Shown in pieces: positions 19,501 to 27,734 of a DNA stretch of 64,000 nt; the stretch's first letter is position 1; every line of letters starts with the position of its first letter. The DNA comes from Erwinia sp. HDF1-3R. Lineage in GTDB: Bacteria; Pseudomonadota; Gammaproteobacteria; Enterobacterales; Enterobacteriaceae. The notes under the pieces were generated by a model. It made no database searches and had not been told where the DNA came from. It saw only the letters and a list, made by a program, of their open reading frames with translations. A program made the position numbers and the translations under genes. The stretch covers positions 1,488,001 through 1,552,000 of the forward strand of contig NZ_CP155071.1 in the NCBI RefSeq assembly GCF_039621855.1, written 5' to 3'.

Positions 19501-20841
19501 TCAGAAGTTGATGTTGGCGCTAATGCCGCCGATAAAGGCATCTTTCACTTCGCCTACCGCACCCGGAGAAGCGACGTATTGCAGGTTCGGCCGCAGGTTC
19601 AGCCAGCTGGTAAGATGGGCATTGTAGTAAATCTCATAGTCGTACTCCGATCCGCTCTGGATCGGCAGATAAGTCGGGTTATTGTAGTCATTTACCCCAT
19701 TATCCCGGTTAGTCTGACGCAGCATACTGCCGTAGTCATCGTTGACGTGAATGCGCGCCGCGCCGATGCCAATTTCATCTTTAGCACGGGAAGCAAACGG
19801 GCCTTTCCAGACAAAAGAGACCGACTGGTAGTTATCCGTTTTAGAGGTTTTGTGATCGTTCATCACCGCCTGTACGATTACGCCCAGACCCCGCTGATTG
19901 TCGCCGTCCATTGAGGTCAGCTGTTGTTGCAGCAGCAGGTAACCACCGTAGGCGTGATTCTGTTCGCCGTACTGTCCGTCACGGTATGAGCTGTAGTTAT
20001 CGCCTTTCACCGAGGAGTAATACATCCCTACGCGGTAGTTACCCGGCAGTTTGTCGGCGCCGAAGGCTGGCTGCCAGCCCAATTCAACCGGGACCATATT
20101 CCCTTCGGTGTGGCTGGTATCCAGGCGGAAGCCGTTACCGGTATCGTAGTTCGAGGCAGTTTGGTTATAGAAGCCAACCTGTAAGAATACTTCAGGCGTG
20201 AAGTTAAATTTTACCCTGCCGCCCCACTGAGATACCGGCCAGTTATACCAGCGATCGCCCCGCCAGTTACCCGCCTGACCGCTACCGAATGCGAGGTTCT
20301 GGAAGTTACTCTGAAACGCATCGAAGTCTTCGCCAACGGTAACGCGTCCTGCCTTCACTTCAACCGCATGGTCAAAAAAGCCTTTATTCAGCCAGAACTG
20401 AGTCAGGCGCCAGGTTTGTCCACGTCCCCAGACTTCCTGCACGGATGAGAGCCCACCGGATCGCGGGTCATTAATATAATCCGACAGGTTTTGCCCATTA
20501 CGGCTGGTGATAGTGGTCTGGAACTGCGTGTCATTCCAGTTGAGGAGTTTTTCCAAATCCAGCGTGGTGCCGAATGCCCACTGGTCCGTGTAGCGGGCGG
20601 TAGTTGAATGGTTATATCCACCGGAGAAGTTGCTGGCGGATTCCATGGTGTAGTTAACCTGGAAATCCACACCGTCGTTTTTTAACTGGGTGCGGGAGCC
20701 GCCCCAGTCGCCAAAAGCATAGGGGGAATCAATGCTGAGCGGGGCATAATCTGCCAGTGCAGATCCTGATGCCAGCATTAATCCCAAACCACAGAACGCC
20801 ACCGATCTTTTTAATGTGGTTTTAGGGAGCTTGCTTTTCAT
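19501..20841 (-). CDS. OprB-family carbohydrate-selective porin
   Basis: A 446-residue outer-membrane protein with signal peptide (about 1-30, ending ALA-D), an N-terminal APLSIDSPYAFGDWGGSR segment typical of OprB porins, many amphipathic strands and a terminal Phe. OprB channels favour uptake of glucose and other sugars. Glucose dehydrogenase is also encoded in this window but no sugar transporter is next to this gene. A GGTGTTCC leader precedes the start; the AT-rich upstream region contains a half-conserved CRP-like site. Confidence 0.85.
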   Translation of the reverse strand: MKSKLPKTTLKRSVAFCGLGLMLASGSALADYAPLSIDSPYAFGDWGGSRTQLKNDGVDFQVNYTMESASNFSGGYNHSTTARYTDQWAFGTTLDLEKLLNWNDTQFQTTITSRNGQNLSDYINDPRSGGLSSVQEVWGRGQTWRLTQFWLNKGFFDHAVEVKAGRVTVGEDFDAFQSNFQNLAFGSGQAGNWRGDRWYNWPVSQWGGRVKFNFTPEVFLQVGFYNQTASNYDTGNGFRLDTSHTEGNMVPVELGWQPAFGADKLPGNYRVGMYYSSVKGDNYSSYRDGQYGEQNHAYGGYLLLQQQLTSMDGDNQRGLGVIVQAVMNDHKTSKTDNYQSVSFVWKGPFASRAKDEIGIGAARIHVNDDYGSMLRQTNRDNGVNDYNNPTYLPIQSGSEYDYEIYYNAHLTSWLNLRPNLQYVASPGAVGEVKDAFIGGISANINF

Positions 20842-21306
20842 TTTGGAACACCTTCTTGTTATTGGAATAATTTTTTTTCTGTTGCCTGTCAGGCAGGAGG
20901 GTCTGGGCCGTTGCGCCTGAGGTCAGTTTTTTCTCCGGCTTATCAGGCGCGGAAAAGGGAAAATGCCTGACATGAGCGGGTTTTACGGTCCGTACGGACG
21001 GCATGAAACCACCATTAGCGGAGATAGTTGTTATAAATAGTGCTGAAATGATTTGGCTGCTAATTGAAATTGCTGGATTTGAAATGTCGATCACATATTT
21101 AAGCGCGCAGGCACAAGAGGGGGCGTCAATTAATTCGGTTTATTTCAAAAACGAGGTGTGTCGGGAGCAGGGCGGGTCGAATTGAGGGTATTAACCGGGG
21201 CACGGAAGCCGAAGTGAGTAAGGGGGTGCAGCAGTGAGGGATTTAGCAAAAAAGAGGGGAATGGCGAGGTAACCGATCGGTACCAACGCGGCGATAAAGG
21301 CGAGAA
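20842..21306. other. Intergenic region upstream of the porin gene
   Basis: About 465 bp that must contain the porin promoter. At 21080-21095 TGAAA-TGTCGA-TCACA fits one half of the CRP consensus (TGTGA-N6-TCACA), about 240 bp from the start codon, so its role is doubtful. No credible gene is seen. Confidence 0.4.
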
Positions 21307-21329
21307 AAAGGCCGACGATGTCGGCCTTT
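21307..21329 (-). terminator. Rho-independent terminator of the DUF883-type gene
   Basis: On the minus strand AAGGCCGAC-ATC-GTCGGCC is followed by five T. It lies about 38 bp after the stop codon of the gene at 21367-21621. Confidence 0.85.
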
Positions 21330-21366
21330 CAGGGGGAGCGCTAGCGATTAACTTAGCGCCTCGGGC

Positions 21367-21621
21367 TTAGCGACGGCCGAAAATCTTCGCCGCCAGGAAG
21401 CCAACGCCAGCGGCAATCGCCAGCGAAACAAATGGGGCATCCTGCGTTTTGGTTTTCACACAGTCCAGCGCATCATCAACAGCGTAAGATGCTTTGGCCG
21501 CGCCCTGACGCACTTTACCTTTTAACTCATGCTCGGGAGAATCAGTCGCTTTACCGAGCTGCTCCTGGCCTTTACCCAGTGCTTCGTCAGCTTTGTCACT
21601 CGCTTTATCTAACAGACTCAT
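21367..21621 (-). CDS. Small YqjD/ElaB-like (DUF883-type) membrane-anchored stress protein
   Basis: An 84-residue protein with a charged helical N-terminal region (repeated Lys/Ala/Glu, MSLLDKASDKADEALGKG) and a C-terminal hydrophobic helix followed by the basic tail AAKIFGRR. This is the layout of the DUF883 family (YqjD, ElaB, YgaM), C-tail-anchored inner-membrane proteins that bind ribosomes in stationary phase. The N-terminal half also recalls CsbD-like stress proteins. Own terminator, so monocistronic. A good AAGGAGATATT site precedes the ATG. Confidence 0.7.
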   Translation of the reverse strand: MSLLDKASDKADEALGKGQEQLGKATDSPEHELKGKVRQGAAKASYAVDDALDCVKTKTQDAPFVSLAIAAGVGFLAAKIFGRR

Positions 21622-21797
21622 AATATCTCCTTCTTAGTGGCATGATTTCCTCATAGGGAACATTAAGAGTAGACCATCCCGTACGAGTTGCCGCTGCGGT
21701 TGTGTGAAAAAATATGACGAAGGTAAAGAATTTGGCAGTTGGGGTGTTTTTTTAGCCTCGGAATGTCTACCTCGTGAATTGATGGGTGTTTGGTACT

Positions 21798-24436
21798 GCA
21801 CAGGCCTGGAGTGGTCGCCAACGGGTGGGGCCCGGTGCCTGGCGGTCCTCACGCCGCGCGTGGCGCGGTGCCTTCGCTCCGCTCGTCGACCTTTCGGACC
21901 GGGCATGACGTGACATCCCTGTCCCGGCATGCCCTTGTGCCAGCATCCCTGCTGGCCCATCCGGGTCTTCCTCTCTGCGCTCAGCGCTGCGGAATGCCTG
22001 TCACCGGGCCCCACCCGTCTGCTTATTGCATTGTGCTGGCTGCGGGTAAGAGCGGTTCCGGGGGTTTCAGGAAACTCTGTGGCCGGGTTTATTGAAGAAA
22101 GAACTCTACAAATAAGAAAACTGCTCTGCTAAAGACTCAGTGCCGTCGTCAGCTGATCGTATCTGGTATGCGGGAGACCTGGCGAATGTCGCCTGCGTAT
22201 TGAGCCCATTGCTGTAAGGGCAGGGGTGGTCGCCTACCGTTGGGGCCCGGTGCTGCACAGGCCTGGGGTGTCGCCAACGAGTGGGGCCCGGTGTCTGGCG
22301 GTCCTCACGCCGCGCTTCGCACGGTGCCTTCGCTCCGCTCGTCGACCTTTCGGACCGGGCATGACGTGACATCCCTGTCCCGACATGCCCTTGTGCCAGC
22401 CTCCCTGCTGGCCCATCCGGGTCTTCCTCTCTACGCTCAGCGCTGCGGAATGCCTGTCACCGGGCCCCACCCGTCTGCTTCTTTGCATTGTGCTGGCTGC
22501 GGGTAAGGGCGGTTGCGGGGGTTACATAAACTCTTTTGGCAGGTTTGGAAGAGTAAGAACTCTGCAAATATGAAAACCGCTGTGCTAAAGATTCAGTGCC
22601 GTCGCCAGCTGGTCGTATCCGGTCTGCGGGGGATCTGGCGAATATCGCCTGTGTATTGAGCCCATTGCTGTAAGGGCAGGGGTGGTCGCCTACCGTTGGG
22701 GCCCGGTGCTGCACAGGCCTGGGGTGTCGCCAACGAGTGGGGCCCGGAGCCAGGCGGTCCTCACGCCGCGCGAGGCGCGGTGCCTTCGCTCCGCTCGTCG
22801 ACCTTTCGGAGCGGGCATGACGTGACATCCCTGTCCCGACATGCCCTTGTGCCAGCATCCCAGCTGGCCCATCCGGGTCTTCCTCCCTGCGCTCAGCGCT
22901 GCGGATTGCCTGTCACCGGGCCCCACCCGTCTGCTCTTTTTGCATTGTGCTGGCTGCGGGGTAAGAGCGGTTCCGGGGGTTTCAGGAAACTCTGTGGCCG
23001 GGTTTTATTGAAGAAAGAACTCTACAAATAAGAAAACTGCTCTGCTAAAGACTCAGTGCCGTCGTCAGCTGATCGTATCTGGTATGCGGGAGACCTGGCG
23101 AATGTCGCCTGCGTATTGAGCCCATTGCTGCACAGGCCTGGGGTGGTCGCCTACCGTTGGGGCCCGGTGCTGCACAGGCCTGGGGTGGTCGCCAACGGTT
23201 GGGGCCCGGTGCCTGGTGGTCCTCACGCCGCGCGTGGCGCGGTGCCTTCGCTCCGCTCGTCGACCTTTCGGACCGGGCATGACGTGACATCCCTGTCCCG
23301 GCATGCCCTTGTGCCAGCATCCCTGCTGGCCCATCCGGGTCTTCCTCTCTACGCTCAGCGCTGCGGAATGCCTGTCACCGGGCCCCACCCGCCGGCTTAT
23401 TGCATTGTGCTGGCTGCGGGGTAAGAGCGGTTCCGGGGGTTACATAAACTCTTTTGGCAGGTTTGAAAATGGAAAGAAGTCTGCAAAAAACAAGAAAACT
23501 CCTCTGCTAAAGACTCAGTGCCGTCGTCAGCTGATCGTATCTGGTATGCGGGAGACCTGGCGAATGTCGCCTGCGTATTGAGCCCATTGCTGTAAGGGCA
23601 GGGCGTGGTCGCCTACGGGTGGGGCCCGGTGCTGCACAGGCCTGGGGTGTCGCCAACGAGTGGGGCCCGGTGCCTGGCGGTCCTCACGCCGCGCTTCGCA
23701 CGGTGCCTTCGCTCCGCTCGTCGACCTTTCGGACCGGGCATGACGTGACATCCCTGTCCCGACATGCCCTTGTGCCAGCATCCCTGCTGGCCCATCCGGG
23801 TCTTCCTCTCTGCACTCAGCGCTGCGGAATGCCTGTCACCGGGCCCACCCGTCTGTTTATTGCATTGTGCTGGCTGCGGGTAAGAGCGGTTCCGGGGGTT
23901 TCAGGAAACTCTGTGGCCGGGTTTTATTGAAGAAAGAACTCTACAAATAAGAAAACTGCTCTGCTAAAGACTCAGTGCCGTCGTCAGCTGATCGTATCTG
24001 GTATGCGGGAGACCTGGCGAATGTCGCCTGCGTATTGAGCCCATTGCTGTAAGGGCAGGGGTGGTCGCCTACCGTTGGGGCCCGGTGCTGCACAGGCCTG
24101 GGGTGTCGCCAACGAGTGGGGCCCGGTGCCTGGCGGTCCTCACGCCGCGCTTCGCACGGTGCCTTCGCTCCGCTCGTCGACCTTTCGGACCGGGCATGAC
24201 GTGACATCCCTGTCCCGACATGCCCTTGTGCCAGCATCCCTGCTGGCCCATCCGGGTCTTCCTCTCTGCACTCAGCGCTGCGGAATGCCTGTCACCGGGC
24301 CCACCCGTCTGTTTATTGCATTGTGCTGGTGCGGGTAAGGGCGGTTCCGGGGGGGTACATAAACTCTTTCGGCAGGTTTGGAAGAAGGAAGAACTCTGCA
24401 ATTAAGAAAACCTTTGTGCTAAGACTCAGAGCCATC
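21798..24436 (-). repeat. Six-unit tandem array of a ~457-bp structured element (A-B-A-B-A-B)
   Basis: Units begin (at GCACAGG) at 21798, 22255, 22711, 23172, 23634 and 24090, giving periods of 457, 456, 461, 462 and 456 bp; the sixth is cut short near 24436. Each contains a ~198-bp core bounded by inverted repeats: 21821-22018, 22277-22474, 22733-22930, 23195-23392, 23656-23852, 24112-24308. In core 1 the 17-bp ends ACGGGTGGGGCCCGGTG and CACCGGGCCCCACCCGT are perfect; other copies carry 1-3 changes. The part after the core exists in two forms that alternate: units 1, 3, 5 have TTTCAGGAAACTCTGTGGCC, units 2, 4, 6 have TACATAAACTCTTT. Read on the minus strand the core forms hairpins with GGA in the loop. 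Reading frames on both strands here are repeat-derived and not believed to be genes. Confidence 0.95.
21821..22018 (-). ncRNA. Core element of unit 1: candidate structured RNA with GGA-loop hairpins
   Basis: On the minus strand this 198-bp core folds, by eye, into a 17-bp closing stem enclosing several hairpins. These are CCC-GGAT-GGG (21956-21965), CCAGCA-GGGA-TGCTGG (21940-21955), a GGGCATG/CATGCCC stem (21901-21907 with 21928-21934) enclosing GACA-GGGA-TGTC, and CCGCGC-CAC-GCGCGG (21854-21868). The decamer ACAGGGATGT (21913-21922) equals the core of the CsrA/RsmA SELEX consensus RUACARGGAUGU. All six cores keep the decamer. No promoter was identified, so transcription is inference. Confidence 0.45.
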
Positions 24437-24550
24437 GGCTGGGCAGGCGCTGTCAAATGCACATTACCGAATTACCTGCTAATGGGCCGGGCGGGCTACA
24501 AAGCCTGAGTGTTATTAGGGCTTAACTTAAAGTCGTGCTGATGATGCCTG

Positions 24551-24631
24551 CGGATAGACAACCGGTTTTACTGAAAGCAGCTCAGCAGCCCGCGGACAGA
24601 CAAACGGTTTTACTCAAAGCGGCTCAGAAGC
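24551..24631. repeat. Imperfect 42-bp tandem duplication
   Basis: Two copies (24551-24589 and 24593-24631) of a sequence beginning CGGATAGACAACCGGTTTTA / CGGACAGACAAACGGTTTTA, differing at about five positions. They lie next to the solitary core element and are noncoding. Confidence 0.7.
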
Positions 24632-24637
24632 CTGAGA

Positions 24638-24842
24638 GGTGGATAATCCCAGCGGGTGACGGGTAATCCGCAGCGCTGCGGCGCAGACGGAGGGCCAGGC
24701 GAGGGCAGCAGGGATGCTGCACTCAGGGAGCGGCGGGCAGGGATGCCCGCTCGCGACCGGGCCGTCCGGCCCGGAGTCGGAGCCAAAGGCACCAGGCAAA
24801 GCCTGGCGCGAGGACGCCCGGCAAACGCTGGGATTATCCACC
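24638..24842 (+). repeat. Solitary diverged member of the array's core family, opposite orientation
   Basis: A 205-bp element with perfect 17-bp terminal inverted repeats GGTGGATAATCCCAGCG (24638-24654) and CGCTGGGATTATCCACC (24826-24842). Read on the plus strand it aligns with the array cores read on the minus strand: GGTGAC-GG-A-TCCGCAGCGCTG near the 5' end, then GCAGCA-GGGA-TGCTGC (24705-24720), GCGGGCA-GGGA-TGCCCGC (24733-24750), CCGGGCC-GTCC-GGCCCGG (24758-24775) and CCAGGC-AAA-GCCTGG (24792-24806). The stems differ in sequence from the array but remain paired, which points to selection on structure. Confidence 0.75.
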
Positions 24843-25002
24843 GGCAAAGGAACTGTCCACCGGCAAAGCCGACATTGCAGCCGACACAACCAACCGGCAT
24901 ACATCGGAACTGTCCACCAGCACCGAAGATATCGCAGCCTGCGCAACAAACCTGCGCTGTGGGCCACCCGCCACCCGCAGGGATTATCCACCAACCCACA
25001 AC
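24843..25002. other. Noncoding stretch with repeated TCCACC motifs
   Basis: Contains GGAACTGTCCACC twice and a second copy of GGGATTATCCACC (about 24980), the same sequence as the right end of the solitary element. This suggests the remains of further element ends. No gene is seen. Confidence 0.5.
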
Positions 25003-25039
25003 GAAAAAAGCCCGGCAGACACTTATGTCTACCGGGCTT
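25003..25039 (-). terminator. Terminator of the cydAB-DUF2474 operon
   Basis: On the minus strand a long hairpin (arms GCCCGGTAGACA and TGTCTGCCGGGC) is followed by six T. It lies about 90 bp after the stop of the small subunit gene. Confidence 0.85.
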
Positions 25040-25129
25040 CGATGTAAGTTTATTAGCGCCAGAAACTGTCCAGCGGGCGGCATATCGACAGCCTTTTAAT
25101 GACAGGGCAGCCCTCCGGACAACGTGCGA

Positions 25130-25285
25130 TTAGTGTGATTTCATACCGGCCGCGGTCATCATCATACGAAACAGCGTTGCCACCACGCCCAGCGCCATAA
25201 CGCTGCCTGCATAAATGACCGCCATCCACAAAATGCGTTTCCACACCGGTGAAGGTGTCGCCTGCTGTGTTTCAATCATACTCAT
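25130..25285 (-). CDS. DUF2474-type small subunit of the bd oxidase (CydX-like)
   Basis: A 51-residue protein starting MSMIETQQATPSP with one membrane helix preceded by WKRILWMAVIYAGSV and followed by LFRMMMTAAGMKSH. This is the pattern of the DUF2474 family, small proteins encoded after cyanide-insensitive-type cydAB genes and thought to act like CydX in stabilising the oxidase. It lies 15 bp after cydB on the same strand, with a GGGAGATG ribosome site/start context, and before the operon terminator. Confidence 0.85.
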   Translation of the reverse strand: MSMIETQQATPSPVWKRILWMAVIYAGSVMALGVVATLFRMMMTAAGMKSH

Positions 25286-25300
25286 CTCCCGTTCACTCAA

Positions 25301-26308
25301 TCAGTGGTAGCCTTCATCCGGATTGATTTTCCCTCGGAACACATAGTAGCTCCAGAAGGTATAAACCAGGATAACCGGAATAATCAACAGCCCGCCGACC
25401 AGCATAAAGCCCTGACTCTGCGGCGGTGAGGCAGCCTGCCAGATAGTGATGGACGGTGGAATGATATTCGGCCAAATGCTGATACCAAGGCCGGTAAAGC
25501 CCAGGAAAACCAGCGCCAGCGTCAGCAGGAACGGGGAGTAATTCGCATGGCGCTTGAGGGCGCGCAGCAAACTCCATGCAGCCAGCAGAACCAGCACCGG
25601 TACTGGCAGGAACCAGAACAGATTTGGCAGGGTAAACCAGCGATGCATAATGTCCGCGTGGGCCAGCGGCGTCCAGACGCTGACGATGGCAATAAACACC
25701 AGCAGCACCAGCAGCAGAGGCTTCGCCAGCGCGGTCATTTTGCGATGCAGCTCGTTCTCGGTTTTCATAATCAGCCAGGTACTACCCAGCAGCGCATATG
25801 CCACCACCAGACCCAGACCACAAAACATCGAAAACGGCGTCAGCCACAGCAGTTCCGGGCCACTATAGGCACGATTCGTTACCTGGAAACCGTTGATAAA
25901 GGCGCCCAGCACTACACCCTGGCTAAACGTCGCCAGAATAGAGCCCACGATAAAAGACTTATCCCAGAACGGACGATGCTCCTCGGTCGCCTTAAAGCGA
26001 AACTCAAAGGCGACGCCGCGGAAAATCAGGCCAATGAGCATCAGCGTCAGCGGCACCGACAGGGCGTCGAGGATCACCGCATAGGCCAGCGGGAAAGCGC
26101 CGTACAGCGCCGCACCGCCCAGCACCAGCCAGGTTTCATTACCGTCCCACACCGGCGCAACGGTATTCACCATCATATCGCGCTCGGCTGCATCTTTATT
26201 AAATGGAAACAGTAGACCAATACCCAGGTCGAAGCCGTCCATCACGATATACATCAGCGTTGAAAAAACAATGATGCCAAACCAGATGACAGAAGTATCA
26301 ATGACCAC
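25301..26308 (-). CDS. cydB: Cytochrome bd-type quinol oxidase subunit II
   Basis: A 335-residue polytopic membrane protein matching CydB/CioB: MDGFDLGIGLLFPF near the start, WDGNETWLVLGG and GIRG-like FRGVAFEFRFK segments, and a TFWSYYVFRGK C-terminus. With subunit I it reduces oxygen to water using quinol. At 335 residues it is the shorter AppB/CioB type. It starts one base after the cydA stop, so the two are coupled. Confidence 0.93.
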   Translation of the reverse strand: MVIDTSVIWFGIIVFSTLMYIVMDGFDLGIGLLFPFNKDAAERDMMVNTVAPVWDGNETWLVLGGAALYGAFPLAYAVILDALSVPLTLMLIGLIFRGVAFEFRFKATEEHRPFWDKSFIVGSILATFSQGVVLGAFINGFQVTNRAYSGPELLWLTPFSMFCGLGLVVAYALLGSTWLIMKTENELHRKMTALAKPLLLVLLVFIAIVSVWTPLAHADIMHRWFTLPNLFWFLPVPVLVLLAAWSLLRALKRHANYSPFLLTLALVFLGFTGLGISIWPNIIPPSITIWQAASPPQSQGFMLVGGLLIIPVILVYTFWSYYVFRGKINPDEGYH

Positions 26309-26309
26309 G

Positions 26310-27734
26310 TTATTTCTCCCCCTTCTGCGCGTTTAACTTTTCCTGCACGGCAGACAGCGGACGTGAAGGGGTATGTTTGGTGCCAGGACCACCATCCGGA
26401 TCGTCATTACCTTCACCCTGTTTCGGACCCTTCTTGATCAGGTTAAACAGATAGATGTAGCCGACGCCGAACACTGACGTGTAAACCAGAATAAAGGCGA
26501 TCAGGCTCAGGCTCATGTGCAAATCGCCGTGAGCGGATACCGCATCCTTCGTTCGCAGCAGGCCATACACCACCCAGGGTTGACGCCCTATTTCAGTGGT
26601 AAACCAACCGGCCAGAATGGCAATCAGACCCGACGGACCCATCAGCAGTGCGAACCACAGGAAGGGACGACAGGTATAAAGGCGATTGCGTATGCGCAGC
26701 CACAGGCTGACCACGCCCAGCAGCACCATCAGCATGCCCAGGCCTGCCATTACGCGGAACGACCAGAATACGATAGTGGAATCGGGACGATCTTCTTTTG
26801 GAAAGGTTTTCAGCGCCGGAACCTGCTTATGCAGACTATGGGTCAGGATCAGGCTGCCCAGATATGGGATCTCCACCGCGTAGCGGGTTTTTTCCTGTTC
26901 CATATCCGGCAGACCAAAGAGAATAAGCGGCGTGGCTTCGCCCGGCTTATTCTCCCAGTGGCCTTCAATTGCCGCGATTTTGGCAGGCTGGTGTTCCAGC
27001 GTATTCAGACCGTGTGCATCGCCCAGTCCCGCCTGAATCGGCGATACGATCAGCGCCATCCACAGTGCCATCGACAGCATTTTGCGAATCGCTGGGGTGT
27101 CATTGCCGCGCAGCAGATGCCAGGCCGCAGAAGCGCCAACAAAGAAGGCGCTCGCCAGGAAAGCGGCGGTGGACATGTGCAGCAGTCGGAATGGGAAAGA
27201 GGGGTTGAAAACAATCTTAAACCAGTCAACCGGGACCACCAGGCCATTCTGAATCGCGTAGCCCTGTGGGGTCTGCATCCAGCTGTTAGAGGCGAGGATC
27301 CAGAAGGTTGAAATGATGGTGCCCAGCGCAACCATGCAGGTCGCAAAGAAGTGCAGGCCACGGCCCACACGATGCCAGCCAAACAACATAACGCCAAGGA
27401 AGCCAGCCTCAAGAAAGAAGGCGGTAAGCACTTCATAGGTCAGCAGCGGGCCCGTTATACTGCCGGCGAACTGGGAGAAGCCGCTCCAGTTGGTGCCGAA
27501 CTGATAGGCCATCACCAGGCCTGATACCACGCCCATGCCGAAGTTAACGGCAAAAATTTTCGACCAGAAATGGTAGAGGTCGCGATAGTCCTCATTTCTG
27601 GTTTTCAGCCACATCCCTTCCAGCACTGCCAGAAAACTGGCAAGCCCGATGGTGATAGCCGGGAAAATGATATGGAAGGAGACGGTAAAGCCGAACTGTA
27701 TCCTTGCCAGGTGGAATGCATCTAATCCGAACAT
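26310..27734 (-). CDS. cydA: Cytochrome bd-type quinol oxidase subunit I (cyanide-insensitive type)
   Basis: A 474-residue heme-bearing subunit. His21 in the first helix ([10 protein letters not shown]) is the candidate heme ligand equivalent to E. coli CydA His19; [20 protein letters not shown] is the conserved block around the heme b558 and heme d region. The protein is about 50 residues shorter than E. coli CydA, consistent with the short-Q-loop CioA class, as is the DUF2474 gene downstream. The ATG has GAGG upstream. It opens the operon; expression is probably oxygen-regulated, but I did not find a clear Fnr or ArcA site. Confidence 0.93.
   Translation of the reverse strand: MFGLDAFHLARIQFGFTVSFHIIFPAITIGLASFLAVLEGMWLKTRNEDYRDLYHFWSKIFAVNFGMGVVSGLVMAYQFGTNWSGFSQFAGSITGPLLTYEVLTAFFLEAGFLGVMLFGWHRVGRGLHFFATCMVALGTIISTFWILASNSWMQTPQGYAIQNGLVVPVDWFKIVFNPSFPFRLLHMSTAAFLASAFFVGASAAWHLLRGNDTPAIRKMLSMALWMALIVSPIQAGLGDAHGLNTLEHQPAKIAAIEGHWENKPGEATPLILFGLPDMEQEKTRYAVEIPYLGSLILTHSLHKQVPALKTFPKEDRPDSTIVFWSFRVMAGLGMLMVLLGVVSLWLRIRNRLYTCRPFLWFALLMGPSGLIAILAGWFTTEIGRQPWVVYGLLRTKDAVSAHGDLHMSLSLIAFILVYTSVFGVGYIYLFNLIKKGPKQGEGNDDPDGGPGTKHTPSRPLSAVQEKLNAQKGEK

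Noticed and set aside
21080-21095. CRP site for the porin gene
   Set aside because: Only the right half matches the consensus and it is about 240 bp from the start codon; mentioned in the intergenic entry but not called.
21790-24401. Many overlapping reading frames of 60-133 codons on both strands of the repeat array, e.g. minus-strand products beginning MGPGDRHSAALS or MLAQGHVGTG
   Set aside because: They repeat because the DNA repeats, occur on both strands at once, lack ribosome sites, and their composition (Arg, Gly, His, Pro) is that of translated GC-rich hairpins. They differ in ends from unit to unit.
21798-24436. CRISPR array
   Set aside because: Units are about 457 bp and contiguous, with no short repeat/unique spacer pattern and no cas genes in the window.
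24638-24842. Insertion sequence or transposon
   Set aside because: Terminal inverted repeats are present but there is no transposase and no clear target duplication. A small non-autonomous element remains possible; a structured RNA family explains the internal hairpins better.
25547-26215. Plus-strand 222-codon reading frame, Gln/His/Arg-rich
   Set aside because: Antisense shadow of cydB, with composition typical of reverse-read membrane protein codons. The same applies to 26517-27311 opposite cydA.
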